A stretch of 64,000 bases of DNA from JACJVV01 sp047602755 (GTDB lineage Archaea; Nanobdellota; Nanobdellia; Woesearchaeales; JACJVV01): contig JBLKOM010000002.1 in NCBI GenBank assembly GCA_047602755.1, positions 124,001-188,000 of the forward strand, written 5' to 3'. The position numbers and the translations under genes were made by a program. Positions 19,990 to 27,505 of the stretch are shown in pieces (position 1 is the stretch's first letter; every line of letters starts with the position of its first letter). Below the pieces are notes generated by a model. The model was not told the DNA's origin. It did no database searches and saw only the letters and a program-made list of their open reading frames with translations.

Positions 19990-21078
19990 TCAGAATAAAA
20001 GTCTAAAATGTTTTCTATTCATTTCATATAATGCAACTACGCATAAACTCTCTGCCCATCCTAATGGGTTATTTTCATTAGGTTTTTCAGTATTTGAATA
20101 ATACAATTCAGGAACACCTTTTTTTGTAAATGTATCTATTGCTTTATCTAACATTTCTTTTTCTTTTTTCTTATTTCCAAGCATTCCATAAATTATTGAT
20201 AACCAACTTAAACCAAATGTCCATTCAGCTTCTTCACTATATCCATCTGGATTTTTGTTATAGTAATGATCATTTTTATATCGAATAACTCCTTTTTTTC
20301 TTAAAAGATGATACTCAACGTTGTCTAATATCTGTTTTGTTTGTTTTTTATTAACAACATTATAAGGATAGATTAATGATAATAATGATAGATCAACAAA
20401 TTTCTTTTTTGATTCTCTAGGTAAGAGTTTATCTAATGCATCTTTACCATTTTGGATTGTATCTTCTTCAATAATTATTTCTGTATTCTTTTTAAGCATT
20501 TCAAGCCCAGCAACACATGCACCAATACTAGAAGCATGTATCTCTTCATCTTCTTCCCACATTCCACTATCTTTATCTTTCCAATATTCAATTGATTCTA
20601 AGTACCATACAAGTTTTTGAACTATTCTGATATCATTTTCATTTTCAAGAATAAAACCTTTTTTAACTCCTTCTAATTCTCCAACTTTAAATAAAATAGC
20701 ACCTATACTATCATTTTGTTTATTTCCCCATTCTTCCCAAAATTCATCAAAAGTATCAGGGTTAAACCTTGCATGTATATACTCATGTTTATGCTCTGGC
20801 TTTTTCTCAATTGCCCAATCAATCTTATACTCATGTTTCAGAAAAATATCTAATAATGCCCTATATGTTCTTTTAACAGTATTCCAATCACGCATAACTT
20901 CAAAAGCTATACATTCATAAAAATTATCTCTTAACCATGCTTTATCATATCCTGTACCAACTTGTTTATGAGATGCTGCAAAAAGGCCGGACTTATATTG
21001 CAATCCTTTCAAAATTTTAATATGCTGATTTATTAGCCTATTATAATTTAATGGATGTTTTTTTATTTTTCCGTTCAT
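19990..21078 (-). CDS. Glucoamylase-like (GH15) glycoside hydrolase
   Basis: A 362-residue (alpha/alpha)6-barrel enzyme of the GH15 type, expected to release glucose from alpha-linked glucans or trehalose-like sugars. Seen motifs: YDKAWLRDNFY (residues 44-54), NDSIGAILF (122-130), SGMWEEDEEIHASS with the likely general acid Glu (171-184), SEEAEWTFGLSW holding the likely second catalytic Glu (281-292), and NPLGWAESL near the C-terminus. It lacks the N-terminal beta-sandwich of longer archaeal glucoamylases and has no signal peptide, so it is probably cytoplasmic. Substrate is inferred only. Convergent with trmI. Confidence 0.75.
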   Translation of the reverse strand: MNGKIKKHPLNYNRLINQHIKILKGLQYKSGLFAASHKQVGTGYDKAWLRDNFYECIAFEVMRDWNTVKRTYRALLDIFLKHEYKIDWAIEKKPEHKHEYIHARFNPDTFDEFWEEWGNKQNDSIGAILFKVGELEGVKKGFILENENDIRIVQKLVWYLESIEYWKDKDSGMWEEDEEIHASSIGACVAGLEMLKKNTEIIIEEDTIQNGKDALDKLLPRESKKKFVDLSLLSLIYPYNVVNKKQTKQILDNVEYHLLRKKGVIRYKNDHYYNKNPDGYSEEAEWTFGLSWLSIIYGMLGNKKKEKEMLDKAIDTFTKKGVPELYYSNTEKPNENNPLGWAESLCVVALYEMNRKHFRLLF

Positions 21079-21202
21079 TATTTACTAAAACAAACGAAAT
21101 CATATAAAAATTTTATTCACTATATAAGAATGCCGAATTCTACGTTTTTTCTTCGTTTTTCTAATAAAAACAGATTTTAATAACCTTTCATCATAGAATT
21201 TC

Positions 21203-22555
21203 ATGAAAAAAAAGAAAGTTGGCAAAAATAAGTTTTTGAATAAAAATAAAATGTTTGAAAAAAACAAAATGTTAATTCAGACAAAAAGACTTAACGAAAA
21301 GATTTCTGGCTTCCTCATAATAGCCAGCTTTCTTTTATTATTCATAGTGTCATCAGTAGATGCCGATATATACATAACCCAAGTGCTTTATCGTCCTATG
21401 ATGACAACATCCGGAGGCGAAGCTGTGGAGTTGTATAATTCTGGTAATGAGGCTGTAAACCTTTCAGGTTATACACTTGCCACAGCTTCGAATATCCGTG
21501 ATGCCACCTTAACAGATTCTGCAATAATATATCCTAGGGGATATTTTCTTATAGCAGATGCAGGATGGAGTGAAAAAAAAGATTCTCCAGTTTTTCCTTT
21601 AGCAGATCATGAACAAGCAATAACTATGCGTAGTACAAATGGTGGAGTATCTTTACGTGATAGAGATGGAAATATAATTGATTCTGTAGGTTGGGGTAAT
21701 ACTGATGGAATCCCTGAGGGTTTAGTATCAGGTTCAGCAGCTAACTATACAAAGCAAGGTGAGTCACTTGTAAGAATTAATTTTACGGGAAACAATGCTT
21801 TAGATTTCATTTCACATTATCCTAATTTCACTAATTCGTTAGGATTAACGAGAGATATTTCAAATTATGCAGTCTCATTAACTGTTAATATTGAAGATAC
21901 ATCAAATTATATTACTAATATTTCTTTACCTTTTGATTTTGAGAATAAGATAATATTAAATCCTGGAGATATAAGAAATATTAATTTAACATTTCAATCT
22001 ATTCATGAGCTAGAGAATCTTTATATTGAATTTATGGGTAATTTTTTATCATATGAAAAAGAAGGGTATGATTATGTTTCAAGCTTTTCTTTGGATTTTA
22101 CAACCATCCCTGGTGAATACTCTATAATAATAACTGCTCGTTCCGGTGAATACGATTTATTTCATAATATTACTTTTATAGTATTACCTTTAATATCATT
22201 TAGTATTGATATCTCTGAAATAAATTGTCAAAGCAAAAACTGTATAATCTCAGAAGATTATTCGGCATCAAATCAAATACCTTCTGTAAAAAATACTGGT
22301 AATGTCCCTCTTAATTTCCAAGTTTATGCTGACAATTTGACAGATTCATCTAAATCCATTAATATTGAAAATGTAAAATTTTCATTAGGTGATTCTGAAT
22401 TGAGGCAGTTAACTAATTCTCCACAATTATACCCAATAAATCTACAACCTAATTCAATTATTCCATTATCATTACAAGTTGATATCCCAGGAGATATAAT
22501 ACCTGGCAGATATACAACAAAAATGATATTTATGGGTGTTGCTAATGTTGAATAA
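21203..22555 (+). CDS. Secreted lamin-tail-domain protein
   Basis: 450 residues. A long basic N-terminus (residues 1-34) precedes a hydrophobic signal or anchor helix (residues 35-52). Residues about 56-190 are a lamin-tail (LTD) beta-sandwich: ITQVLYRP, GEAVELYNSGNEAVNLSGYTL, GYFLIADAGW and VSLRDRDGNIIDSVGWG are its hallmark strands. The rest is beta-rich with sequons and looks like an extracellular Ig/NEW3-like region; two Cys (SKNC region) may pair. LTD proteins are frequent in DPANN archaea and are thought to be surface-exposed. A TATA-like box (21175-21183) lies about 24 bases before the ATG. It shares an operon with the next gene, which overlaps its end. Confidence 0.8.
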   Translation: MKKKKVGKNKFLNKNKMFEKNKMLIQTKRLNEKISGFLIIASFLLLFIVSSVDADIYITQVLYRPMMTTSGGEAVELYNSGNEAVNLSGYTLATASNIRDATLTDSAIIYPRGYFLIADAGWSEKKDSPVFPLADHEQAITMRSTNGGVSLRDRDGNIIDSVGWGNTDGIPEGLVSGSAANYTKQGESLVRINFTGNNALDFISHYPNFTNSLGLTRDISNYAVSLTVNIEDTSNYITNISLPFDFENKIILNPGDIRNINLTFQSIHELENLYIEFMGNFLSYEKEGYDYVSSFSLDFTTIPGEYSIIITARSGEYDLFHNITFIVLPLISFSIDISEINCQSKNCIISEDYSASNQIPSVKNTGNVPLNFQVYADNLTDSSKSINIENVKFSLGDSELRQLTNSPQLYPINLQPNSIIPLSLQVDIPGDIIPGRYTTKMIFMGVANVE

Positions 22556-23054
22556 TATACATTTAAATAAGAATAACAAAAAATTAAATTCTAATTTTTT
22601 CATTTTGATTTTTTTCTTATTTATTTTGATTAAACCCATTTTTGCTTTTAATATAGGTGTTTCACCTGGTTCAATAATTATACTAAATGAAGAAAAATTA
22701 TTTTTAATAAATTCAAATAATTATGATATAAATTATGAAATTAAAGGGTGTGATTATGATTTTGTTGAAATTATTAGAAAAGGAACTATTTCTAAATTAT
22801 CAACACGTGACTTAACTTTACGAGTTAAGAATGTAAATAATAAAGTTGATTCTTGTAATCTTAATTTATTCTTTTCAAATGATTTTTATGCTACAGCTAT
22901 ATCTATCCCTGTTCTTATTTCTTCTATACATAATGATAATTTTTTTGAGTTTAACTCGCCAGATAGTATTAATGAAAAAAGAAATTATATTCCAATTATA
23001 ATAGGAGTTGTTTTATTTCTAATATCGTTAGCAGTTATTCTTTTTTATTTTTAA
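22545..23054 (+). CDS. Small envelope protein with C-terminal membrane anchor
   Basis: About 169 residues. A hydrophobic signal peptide (NFFILIFFLFILIKPIFAF) is followed by a beta-rich extracytoplasmic domain with two Cys that may form a disulphide, then a C-terminal membrane helix (IPIIIGVVLFLISLAVILFYF). I do not recognise a named family; the domain looks like the COG1470-type 'membrane-anchored beta domain' group. The ATG overlaps the previous gene by 11 bases; a GTG at 22536 in the same frame is the alternative. It probably works with the lamin-tail protein in the envelope. Confidence 0.65.
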   Translation: MLNNIHLNKNNKKLNSNFFILIFFLFILIKPIFAFNIGVSPGSIIILNEEKLFLINSNNYDINYEIKGCDYDFVEIIRKGTISKLSTRDLTLRVKNVNNKVDSCNLNLFFSNDFYATAISIPVLISSIHNDNFFEFNSPDSINEKRNYIPIIIGVVLFLISLAVILFYF

Positions 23055-23195
23055 AATCACTAAATGTAATTACTAAAATAATTTTTCTAAAAAGTTTAAT
23101 TTAAGAAATAATTTACTTATTGCATATACTATTACTTTTGTATAGTACATTTAAGTTATATTTTATTTTGTCGCATATCAAATGAAGAAATGATA

Positions 23196-23268
23196 AGGAG
23201 ACGGAGGGATTTGAACCCCCGAATATCCGCTCTGCAGGCGGACGCCTTAACCACTTGGCCACGTCTCC
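23196..23268 (-). tRNA. tRNA-Cys (GCA)
   Basis: Complete cloverleaf without intron: acceptor GGAGACG/CGTCTCC, D-stem GCC/GGC with GTGG in the loop, anticodon stem TCCGC/GCGGA with loop CTGCAGA, and T-arm GGGGG-TTCAAAT-CCCTC. The discriminator is U73, the expected identity base for cysteine. Confidence 0.95.
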
Positions 23269-23373
23269 TTTTAATTTTAATATGTTTTATATTAAATTCA
23301 ATTAACCCTAATTAATTTAGTTTTATATGCTACTTACAATATCAATATGGCTAATTTATATTTATATATAAAG

Positions 23374-23460
23374 CGGCTCTGACGAGATTCGAACTCGCGG
23401 CCTACAGCTCTCCTCATACAATAGAAGGCTGTCGCTCTATCCAAACTGAGCTACAGAGCC
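23374..23460 (-). tRNA. tRNA-Arg (TCT) with a 12-base intron
   Basis: Acceptor GGCTCTG/CAGAGCC, D-arm GCTC-AGTTTGGATA-GAGC, anticodon stem ACAGC/GCTGT and T-arm GCGAG-TTCGAAT-CTCGT. The anticodon loop is 19 bases and reduces to CTTCTAA when a 12-base intron at 37/38 (23410-23421) is removed. The bulge-helix-bulge is clear: central helix CTTC/GAGG, bulges TA|T and AG|A. Confidence 0.95.
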
Positions 23461-23537
23461 ATAAATAAACTAGTTTAGTTTTGCTTTATAAATATTCTGC
23501 CCAATTTATTAATAATTTAATATATTTAAACAAAGAA

Positions 23538-23654
23538 AGCCCCTGAAGGGAGTTGCACCCTCGACCTTGGGATCTTTTAACAAACCAGTTTGTTTAAGGC
23601 ACAAACTTTGTTTGGTGTACAAATCCCACGCAATAGCTACTATGCTACAGGGGC
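23538..23654 (-). tRNA. tRNA-Thr (TGT) with a 44-base intron and odd elbow
   Basis: Acceptor GCCCCTG/CAGGGGC is perfect; anticodon stem TGGGA/TCCCA; U73 suits archaeal threonine tRNA. Removing a 44-base intron at 37/38 (23574-23617) leaves loop TTTGTAA. The splice site has central helix TTTG/TAAA and bulges TA|C and AG|A. The elbow is unusual: the D-loop AGTAGCTA lacks the GG pair and the T-loop reads TGCAACT rather than TTCRAAT. A shifted stem giving GTA (Tyr) fits the variable loop less well. Confidence 0.82.
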
Positions 23655-23673
23655 ATAGTAAAATAATTTTATC

Positions 23674-23697
23674 GCTATACTTTTTTTAAAGTATAGC
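23674..23697. repeat. Perfect 10-bp hairpin upstream of tRNA-Thr
   Basis: GCTATACTTT-TTTT-AAAGTATAGC: ten base pairs with a four-base loop. It lies just before the tRNA-Thr gene in its direction of transcription. It could end transcription from the unit upstream, or form part of a decayed tRNA region. Confidence 0.6.
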
Positions 23698-23738
23698 TTA
23701 TACGCATTTCCCCAGGCTTTATGCTAAAGGCTGTGCAG

Positions 23739-23755
23739 CAGGGGCATAGTAAAAT
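23739..23755 (-). repeat. Second copy of the tRNA-Thr 5' end and flank
   Basis: CAGGGGCATAGTAAAAT occurs here and at 23648-23664, where it is the first seven bases of tRNA-Thr plus its 5' flank. Beyond that the sequences diverge, and no cloverleaf can be drawn for this copy, so it is best read as a remnant of a partial duplication. Confidence 0.6.
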
Positions 23756-23850
23756 TATTCTTATTTATATAAGAAATTAAAAGTTCATTTAAAAATATTA
23801 CCTCAATATTGTAAATGGCAGAATAAATTCATAAATTTTAATGTCCCAAT

Positions 23851-24387
23851 CTAATACCTTATTTCAGCTGCATTTGTAGGTGTAGACATATTTAATACTT
23901 CTTTAACTACTCTATGTAATTTATACATTCTGTAATAAACTTCGTCCTCCCAACCGCCTGTAATTTGTTTATACCATACATGCTTATGTAAAAAATTTTG
24001 TATTTTTACTGCTGTTGCTGTATTAAATTTATTATTATAATCTAATGTTACTTCCATGGAAAATACTATCTTTATTCGTCCTTTAGCCATTTTTTTTTTT
24101 TTTATATCAATAAAATATTTAACTTTTTTTATTTCCCAAATATGTTCCTTTAATCTAATCCAATACATTACATATTCTGTAACTTTTCTCCATCCTTCAA
24201 AACCAAACTCCTGTTCACTTCCCGCAGGGGAAGGAACTTTATGTTTAAACATATTCTCATGAAATTCATATCCTTGGTTAGCATACCATCCTGCAATAGT
24301 TTTTATCAATTTTTGATAATCAAAAATACCTACATAATATATTATTGGAGTGTATGCATCACCCAATTTATCCTTTTTTACTACCAT
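23851..24387 (-). CDS. Unknown conserved protein, paralog 3 of a tandem trio
   Basis: 178 residues, no signal peptide or membrane helix. Function not recognised. It shares the layout of the next two proteins: a short N-terminal strand, YxGxFDYxxLIKTIAGWYxxxGY, an acidic strand, a GW + YxxYxxxxIRL segment, an alternating beta stretch (IEIKKV...IDIKKKK...GRIKIVFSMEVTLDYNNKF) and a C-terminal aromatic helix. It is the most diverged of the three and has a longer C-terminus (STPTNAAEIRY). The start codon follows the previous stop after one base, so it depends on the transcript of paralog 2. Confidence 0.75.
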   Translation of the reverse strand: MVVKKDKLGDAYTPIIYYVGIFDYQKLIKTIAGWYANQGYEFHENMFKHKVPSPAGSEQEFGFEGWRKVTEYVMYWIRLKEHIWEIKKVKYFIDIKKKKMAKGRIKIVFSMEVTLDYNNKFNTATAVKIQNFLHKHVWYKQITGGWEDEVYYRMYKLHRVVKEVLNMSTPTNAAEIRY

Positions 24388-24388
24388 T

Positions 24389-24889
24389 TTAATATTTGTG
24401 CAAATTAAGATATGCTCTTATTTCATTAACAAATGCTTTAAAATCTTTCATAACATAACCTTGATAATCTGTTGTGAAAGGCTTAAATATATATTTATCA
24501 AATAATACTCTTACAAAGAAAAAACCTGGTTTATTTTCCCATCTATGCTCAAAATCATTTTCTAAATAGACATCAAAAATAAACTTAACTTTTCCTTGAT
24601 TGACATTCATTTTTATTCCTTGTTTTTTGATTTCAAGGTCTCTTACATTCTCTAAAATCATTTGAACTTTAAAAACACTTTTTGCATAATCACTTAACTG
24701 TTTCCATGGTTCATAAACTTGTGTTATAAATCTTCCATTCTTTTTTACAACTTCTACATCTTTAATTTCTCTTTTTTGATATCCATGTTTATCATAAAAA
24801 TTATCAATTAATTCATATAATTCTTTTACTGTAAATAATCCTTCATAATCTAATTTTTGTTTATCAACTAAAACTAATCTTTCTACCAT
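24389..24889 (-). CDS. Unknown conserved protein, paralog 2 of a tandem trio
   Basis: 166 residues, soluble and charged. About half its positions match paralog 1: YEGLFxxxxLYxLID, YxxxGYxKRE, EPWKxxxDYAKSV, VxDxEIxxxGIKxN, GxxxFxFDVY, RxLFDxYxFK and a C-terminal YLNxHK. The pattern predicts a helix followed by a curved beta-sheet and a final helix; I know no biochemical function. It has its own TATA-like element 27 bases upstream, identical to that of paralog 1, and is followed directly by paralog 3. Confidence 0.78.
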   Translation of the reverse strand: MVERLVLVDKQKLDYEGLFTVKELYELIDNFYDKHGYQKREIKDVEVVKKNGRFITQVYEPWKQLSDYAKSVFKVQMILENVRDLEIKKQGIKMNVNQGKVKFIFDVYLENDFEHRWENKPGFFFVRVLFDKYIFKPFTTDYQGYVMKDFKAFVNEIRAYLNLHKY

Positions 24890-24911
24890 TATACTTATTT
24901 AGAACTTGTTA

Positions 24912-24921
24912 TATTTAAAGG
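24912..24921 (-). promoter_or_regulatory. TATA box of paralog 2
   Basis: Read on the minus strand as CCTTTAAATA, centred 27 bases before the ATG; implies a leaderless transcript. The same ten bases at the same distance precede paralog 1. Confidence 0.7.
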
Positions 24922-24924
24922 TTG

Positions 24925-25473
24925 CTACTGTTTATGCATATTCAAATATGATTTAATTTGATAACTAAGCATGCGATAGTCATCTAACGCTTCAGCATAA
25001 TATTGCTGTGTATATTGCTTAAAAAAATATCTGTCGAATAGTATTCTTATGAAACCATATGTTCCTTTATTTCCCCATTTTCCACCCCATCTTCCTTCAT
25101 AATCTGTATCAACATATACATCAAAAACAAAACTTAAAGAGCCATGATGCGCATTTACTTTTATTCCTTCTTTTTCAATCTCAACATCTTTAACATTATC
25201 CATTATCATCCTTAGTTTTATAACTGATTTTGCATAATCTGTTATTTTTTTCCAAGGCTCAAAAATAATCTCAATAAACCTCATTCCATCATCTCTTACA
25301 ATTTCTGCATTCTTAAATTCTCTCTTATCATAACCTTTTTCTTCATAGTACTCATCAATTAATTTATACAAATCTTGAATTACAAAAAGTCCCTCATAAT
25401 TCATCCTATGCTTATCAACCAAATATGTTCTTTGTGAATCATCACTCTCTCCAGTTGCTTTATCATCTACCAT
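24925..25473 (-). CDS. Unknown conserved protein, paralog 1 of a tandem trio
   Basis: 182 residues. Begins with an acidic, serine-rich tail (MVDDKATGESDD) not shared by its paralogs, then the common core: YEGLFVIQDLYKLIDEYY, GYDKREF, EPWKKITDYAKSVIKLR, VKDVEIEKEGIKVN, LSFVFDVYVDTDYEGRW and FIRILFDRYFFK. No known catalytic motif is visible. Proteins of this appearance occur in DPANN genomes as conserved hypotheticals as far as I can recall; that is not checked here. The conserved aromatic and acidic positions suggest a real, selected fold rather than a decaying copy. Confidence 0.78.
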   Translation of the reverse strand: MVDDKATGESDDSQRTYLVDKHRMNYEGLFVIQDLYKLIDEYYEEKGYDKREFKNAEIVRDDGMRFIEIIFEPWKKITDYAKSVIKLRMIMDNVKDVEIEKEGIKVNAHHGSLSFVFDVYVDTDYEGRWGGKWGNKGTYGFIRILFDRYFFKQYTQQYYAEALDDYRMLSYQIKSYLNMHKQ

Positions 25474-25495
25474 AACATTATATTAGAACATCTAG

Positions 25496-25505
25496 TATTT
25501 AAAGG
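25496..25505 (-). promoter_or_regulatory. TATA box of paralog 1
   Basis: CCTTTAAATA on the minus strand, centred about 27 bases before the start codon. Identical sequence and spacing to the element before paralog 2, so the two promoters were probably duplicated with the genes. Confidence 0.7.
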
Positions 25506-25614
25506 TTTTTTGTTAATGCAAGTAAAAAGTCAGCTTTGCCTATCAAGCCGATATTTTTTTATTTAGAAAAAATATATTTGCACCTTACAAACATACTTTT
25601 TAGATATTTATTAC

Positions 25615-26106
25615 TTAGTTCACAATTGAAAAATCTATTAAAATTTGTGTTTCTTTAGCATCTAACTGCCTAAATTTAACTCCTGACATATCAAACATCA
25701 TTTTTGATGCTTTTACACTATCTGTATCTTTATATTTATCTGATAAATATACTATTTCTTTTATTCCTGATTGTATTATAAGCTTTGCACATTCGTTGCA
25801 AGGAAACATTGCAACATACATTTTTGCATTTGTTAATTTTTTTGTAGAATTAAGTATTGCATTAGCCTCAGCATGAACAACAAAAGGATATTTTGTTTTT
25901 AACCAATTTTCTCCTTCTCTATCCCATGGCAAAATATCATCAGAACATCCTGCTGGAAATCCATTATATCCAATACCTATTATTCGATTCTCTTGATTCA
26001 CAATGCATGCTCCTACTTGTGTATTTGGATCTTTACTTCTTTTAGCTGACAATATTGCTATACCCATAAAATATTTATCCCATGAAATTGCTTTATTTTT
26101 AGCCAT
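25615..26106 (-). CDS. dCMP deaminase (deoxycytidylate deaminase)
   Basis: 163 residues of the cytidine/deoxycytidylate deaminase fold, expected to convert dCMP to dUMP, the substrate of thymidylate synthase. The zinc site is complete: HAE at residues 78-80 (ligand and catalytic Glu) and PCNEC at 102-106. The substrate-side motif NGFPAGCSD (residues 48-56) is typical of dCMP rather than cytidine enzymes. It ends a three-gene operon after the NrdR repressor and a P-loop kinase (gaps 21 and 30 bases), and thyA with DHFR lies 9 kb away, so a complete dTMP route is implied. Confidence 0.9.
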   Translation of the reverse strand: MAKNKAISWDKYFMGIAILSAKRSKDPNTQVGACIVNQENRIIGIGYNGFPAGCSDDILPWDREGENWLKTKYPFVVHAEANAILNSTKKLTNAKMYVAMFPCNECAKLIIQSGIKEIVYLSDKYKDTDSVKASKMMFDMSGVKFRQLDAKETQILIDFSIVN

Positions 26107-26136
26107 AACTTAAAAATTTCTAAGAAATTTATAAAT

Positions 26137-26685
26137 TCATTGTATATTAAGTAGGATTTTATCAATTAATTCATGAAGCTCTTTTAGTGTTCCATTATTC
26201 ATTATTTTAAAATCTGAGCTATCCATACATTTTGAAATATTTTGCTTATTGATATCATTACTTTTCATTTCAATATCTTCTTGCTCTTTAAATTTTTTAA
26301 AATTAACTTTATCTGTTTCACTTCCTCTTTTTAAAATTCTTTCATATCTTAATTTTATATCTGCATCTACACCTAATAAAATAAAATTTTCATTATTTTT
26401 TAATATTTCTACTTCACCTATACTTCTTATACTCTCAATCACGCAATTTTTCCCAGTATTTTTAGCTTTTTCAAGTAATTTTCTTGCAATATAATCAGAA
26501 CCATTCTTTGTTCGTAATTCATTTGCTACAACAATCATATTATCTCTGTTTATCTCAAGATTTTGTTTTTTAATTTCTTCGATAATAAAATTACGTACTG
26601 AAAAATGTAAAAATTCTTTACTTAATAGGTAATTAACAACTTCTCCTTTGCCTGCACCAGCAGGCCCTGTAATTCCTATTATCAT
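26137..26685 (-). CDS. P-loop nucleotide kinase-like protein (UPF0200/dNMP-kinase type)
   Basis: 182 residues. Walker A is GPAGAGKG (residues 6-13); SIRSIGEVEIL and VDADIKLRYERILKRGSETD match the lid and specificity regions of archaeal AAA_18 / UPF0200 proteins and of deoxynucleoside monophosphate or dephospho-CoA kinases. The phosphate acceptor cannot be told from sequence alone. The place between nrdR and dCMP deaminase favours a deoxynucleotide substrate. The ATG is well placed 21 bases after the NrdR stop. Confidence 0.72.
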   Translation of the reverse strand: MIIGITGPAGAGKGEVVNYLLSKEFLHFSVRNFIIEEIKKQNLEINRDNMIVVANELRTKNGSDYIARKLLEKAKNTGKNCVIESIRSIGEVEILKNNENFILLGVDADIKLRYERILKRGSETDKVNFKKFKEQEDIEMKSNDINKQNISKCMDSSDFKIMNNGTLKELHELIDKILLNIQ

Positions 26686-26706
26686 TTTTTTATATCAATT
26701 CGATTT

Positions 26707-27162
26707 TTAATTTTTTTTTGTTAATTTCATTAATTCTTCTTTAAAAGATTCAAGATCCGTAAACTCTCTATAAACAGATGCAAATCTAATATATGCAACT
26801 TTATCTTTTCTTTTAAGATATTTCATTATTTTCTCACCAATGACATTACTTTTTACTTCATTGCCATCGCTTCTTCGAAGTTCAGTTTCAATTTTATTAC
26901 CCATTTCTTCAATTTCCTCGGCACTTATCGGTCTTTTTTCACATGCTTTAAATAGTCCTCCCATCATTTTCTGCCTATTAAAAGCTTCTCTATTTCCATT
27001 CTTTTTTACAACATATAAAGTAGTTAGTTCTGGACGCTCATATGTAGAAAATCTTTTACCACATTTTAAGCATTCTCGTCTTCTTCTTATAGAAGTTTCA
27101 TCAGTAGTTGCACGTTTATCTACTACTTTTGTATCAAGATTATAACAGAATGGACATCTCAT
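26707..27162 (-). CDS. nrdR: NrdR, ribonucleotide reductase repressor
   Basis: 151 residues, the usual length. A zinc ribbon (Cys3, Cys6, Cys31, Cys34: RCPFC and RECLKCGKRFST) is followed by an ATP-cone (residues about 48-138: VVKKNGNREAFNRQKMMGGL and SNVIGEKIMKYLKRKDKVAYIRFASVYREF). NrdR senses dATP/ATP and represses ribonucleotide reductase genes by binding paired NrdR boxes. It is essentially a bacterial regulator that also occurs in some DPANN archaea. It heads the operon with the kinase and dCMP deaminase. No reductase gene is in the window and I saw no clear NrdR box. Confidence 0.93.
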   Translation of the reverse strand: MRCPFCYNLDTKVVDKRATTDETSIRRRRECLKCGKRFSTYERPELTTLYVVKKNGNREAFNRQKMMGGLFKACEKRPISAEEIEEMGNKIETELRRSDGNEVKSNVIGEKIMKYLKRKDKVAYIRFASVYREFTDLESFKEELMKLTKKN

Positions 27163-27228
27163 GTTTTAATAATTATAAGAATGATATTTAAAACTTTATA
27201 TTTAGAATAGTAATAAAAAATAAAACAA

Positions 27229-27465
27229 CTACATAACTTCTAATGCTTTTTGCATAATAGGTATAACCTTTTCAAGCTCTTCTTTTGTCATTCTACCTAA
27301 CTTTGCAAAGCTTGTTTGACCATCAGCATTAACTCTTTCTCTTGAAAGTTGTAATTTTGATTGCCCTTCATTATATGAATAGACTCCAATCTTAATATTA
27401 GAACCATCCATCTCAACTATTTCTTCAAATTTTTGTACATCTAAATTAGGATCAAATCCTGCCAT
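27229..27465 (-). CDS. Small conserved protein, weakly PC4-like
   Basis: 78 residues. The core KIGVYSYNEGQSKLQLSRE followed by a short strand and KLGRMTKEELEKVIPIMQKALE resembles the strand-plus-helix layout of the PC4/YdbC single-stranded-DNA-binding fold (strands, then a helix starting 'L-T-x-E-x-x'). This is a layout match only; no certain motif supports it. A strong Shine-Dalgarno GGAGGTA lies at 27471-27477, five bases before the ATG, which fixes the start. It lies between the nrdR operon and tRNA-Gly. Confidence 0.7.
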   Translation of the reverse strand: MAGFDPNLDVQKFEEIVEMDGSNIKIGVYSYNEGQSKLQLSRERVNADGQTSFAKLGRMTKEELEKVIPIMQKALEVM

Positions 27466-27505
27466 TTTAATACCTCCATATATATAAAATATTAAGCATA
27501 AAAAA

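Noticed and set aside
23538..23654. Reading this tRNA as Tyr (GTA)
   Set aside because: It needs the anticodon stem shifted by one base, which leaves an abnormal junction and variable loop; the unshifted stem gives Thr (TGT) with U73.
23699..23760. Possible fifth tRNA upstream of tRNA-Thr
   Set aside because: Only the first seven tRNA bases and the 5' flank match; no anticodon or T-arm can be paired.
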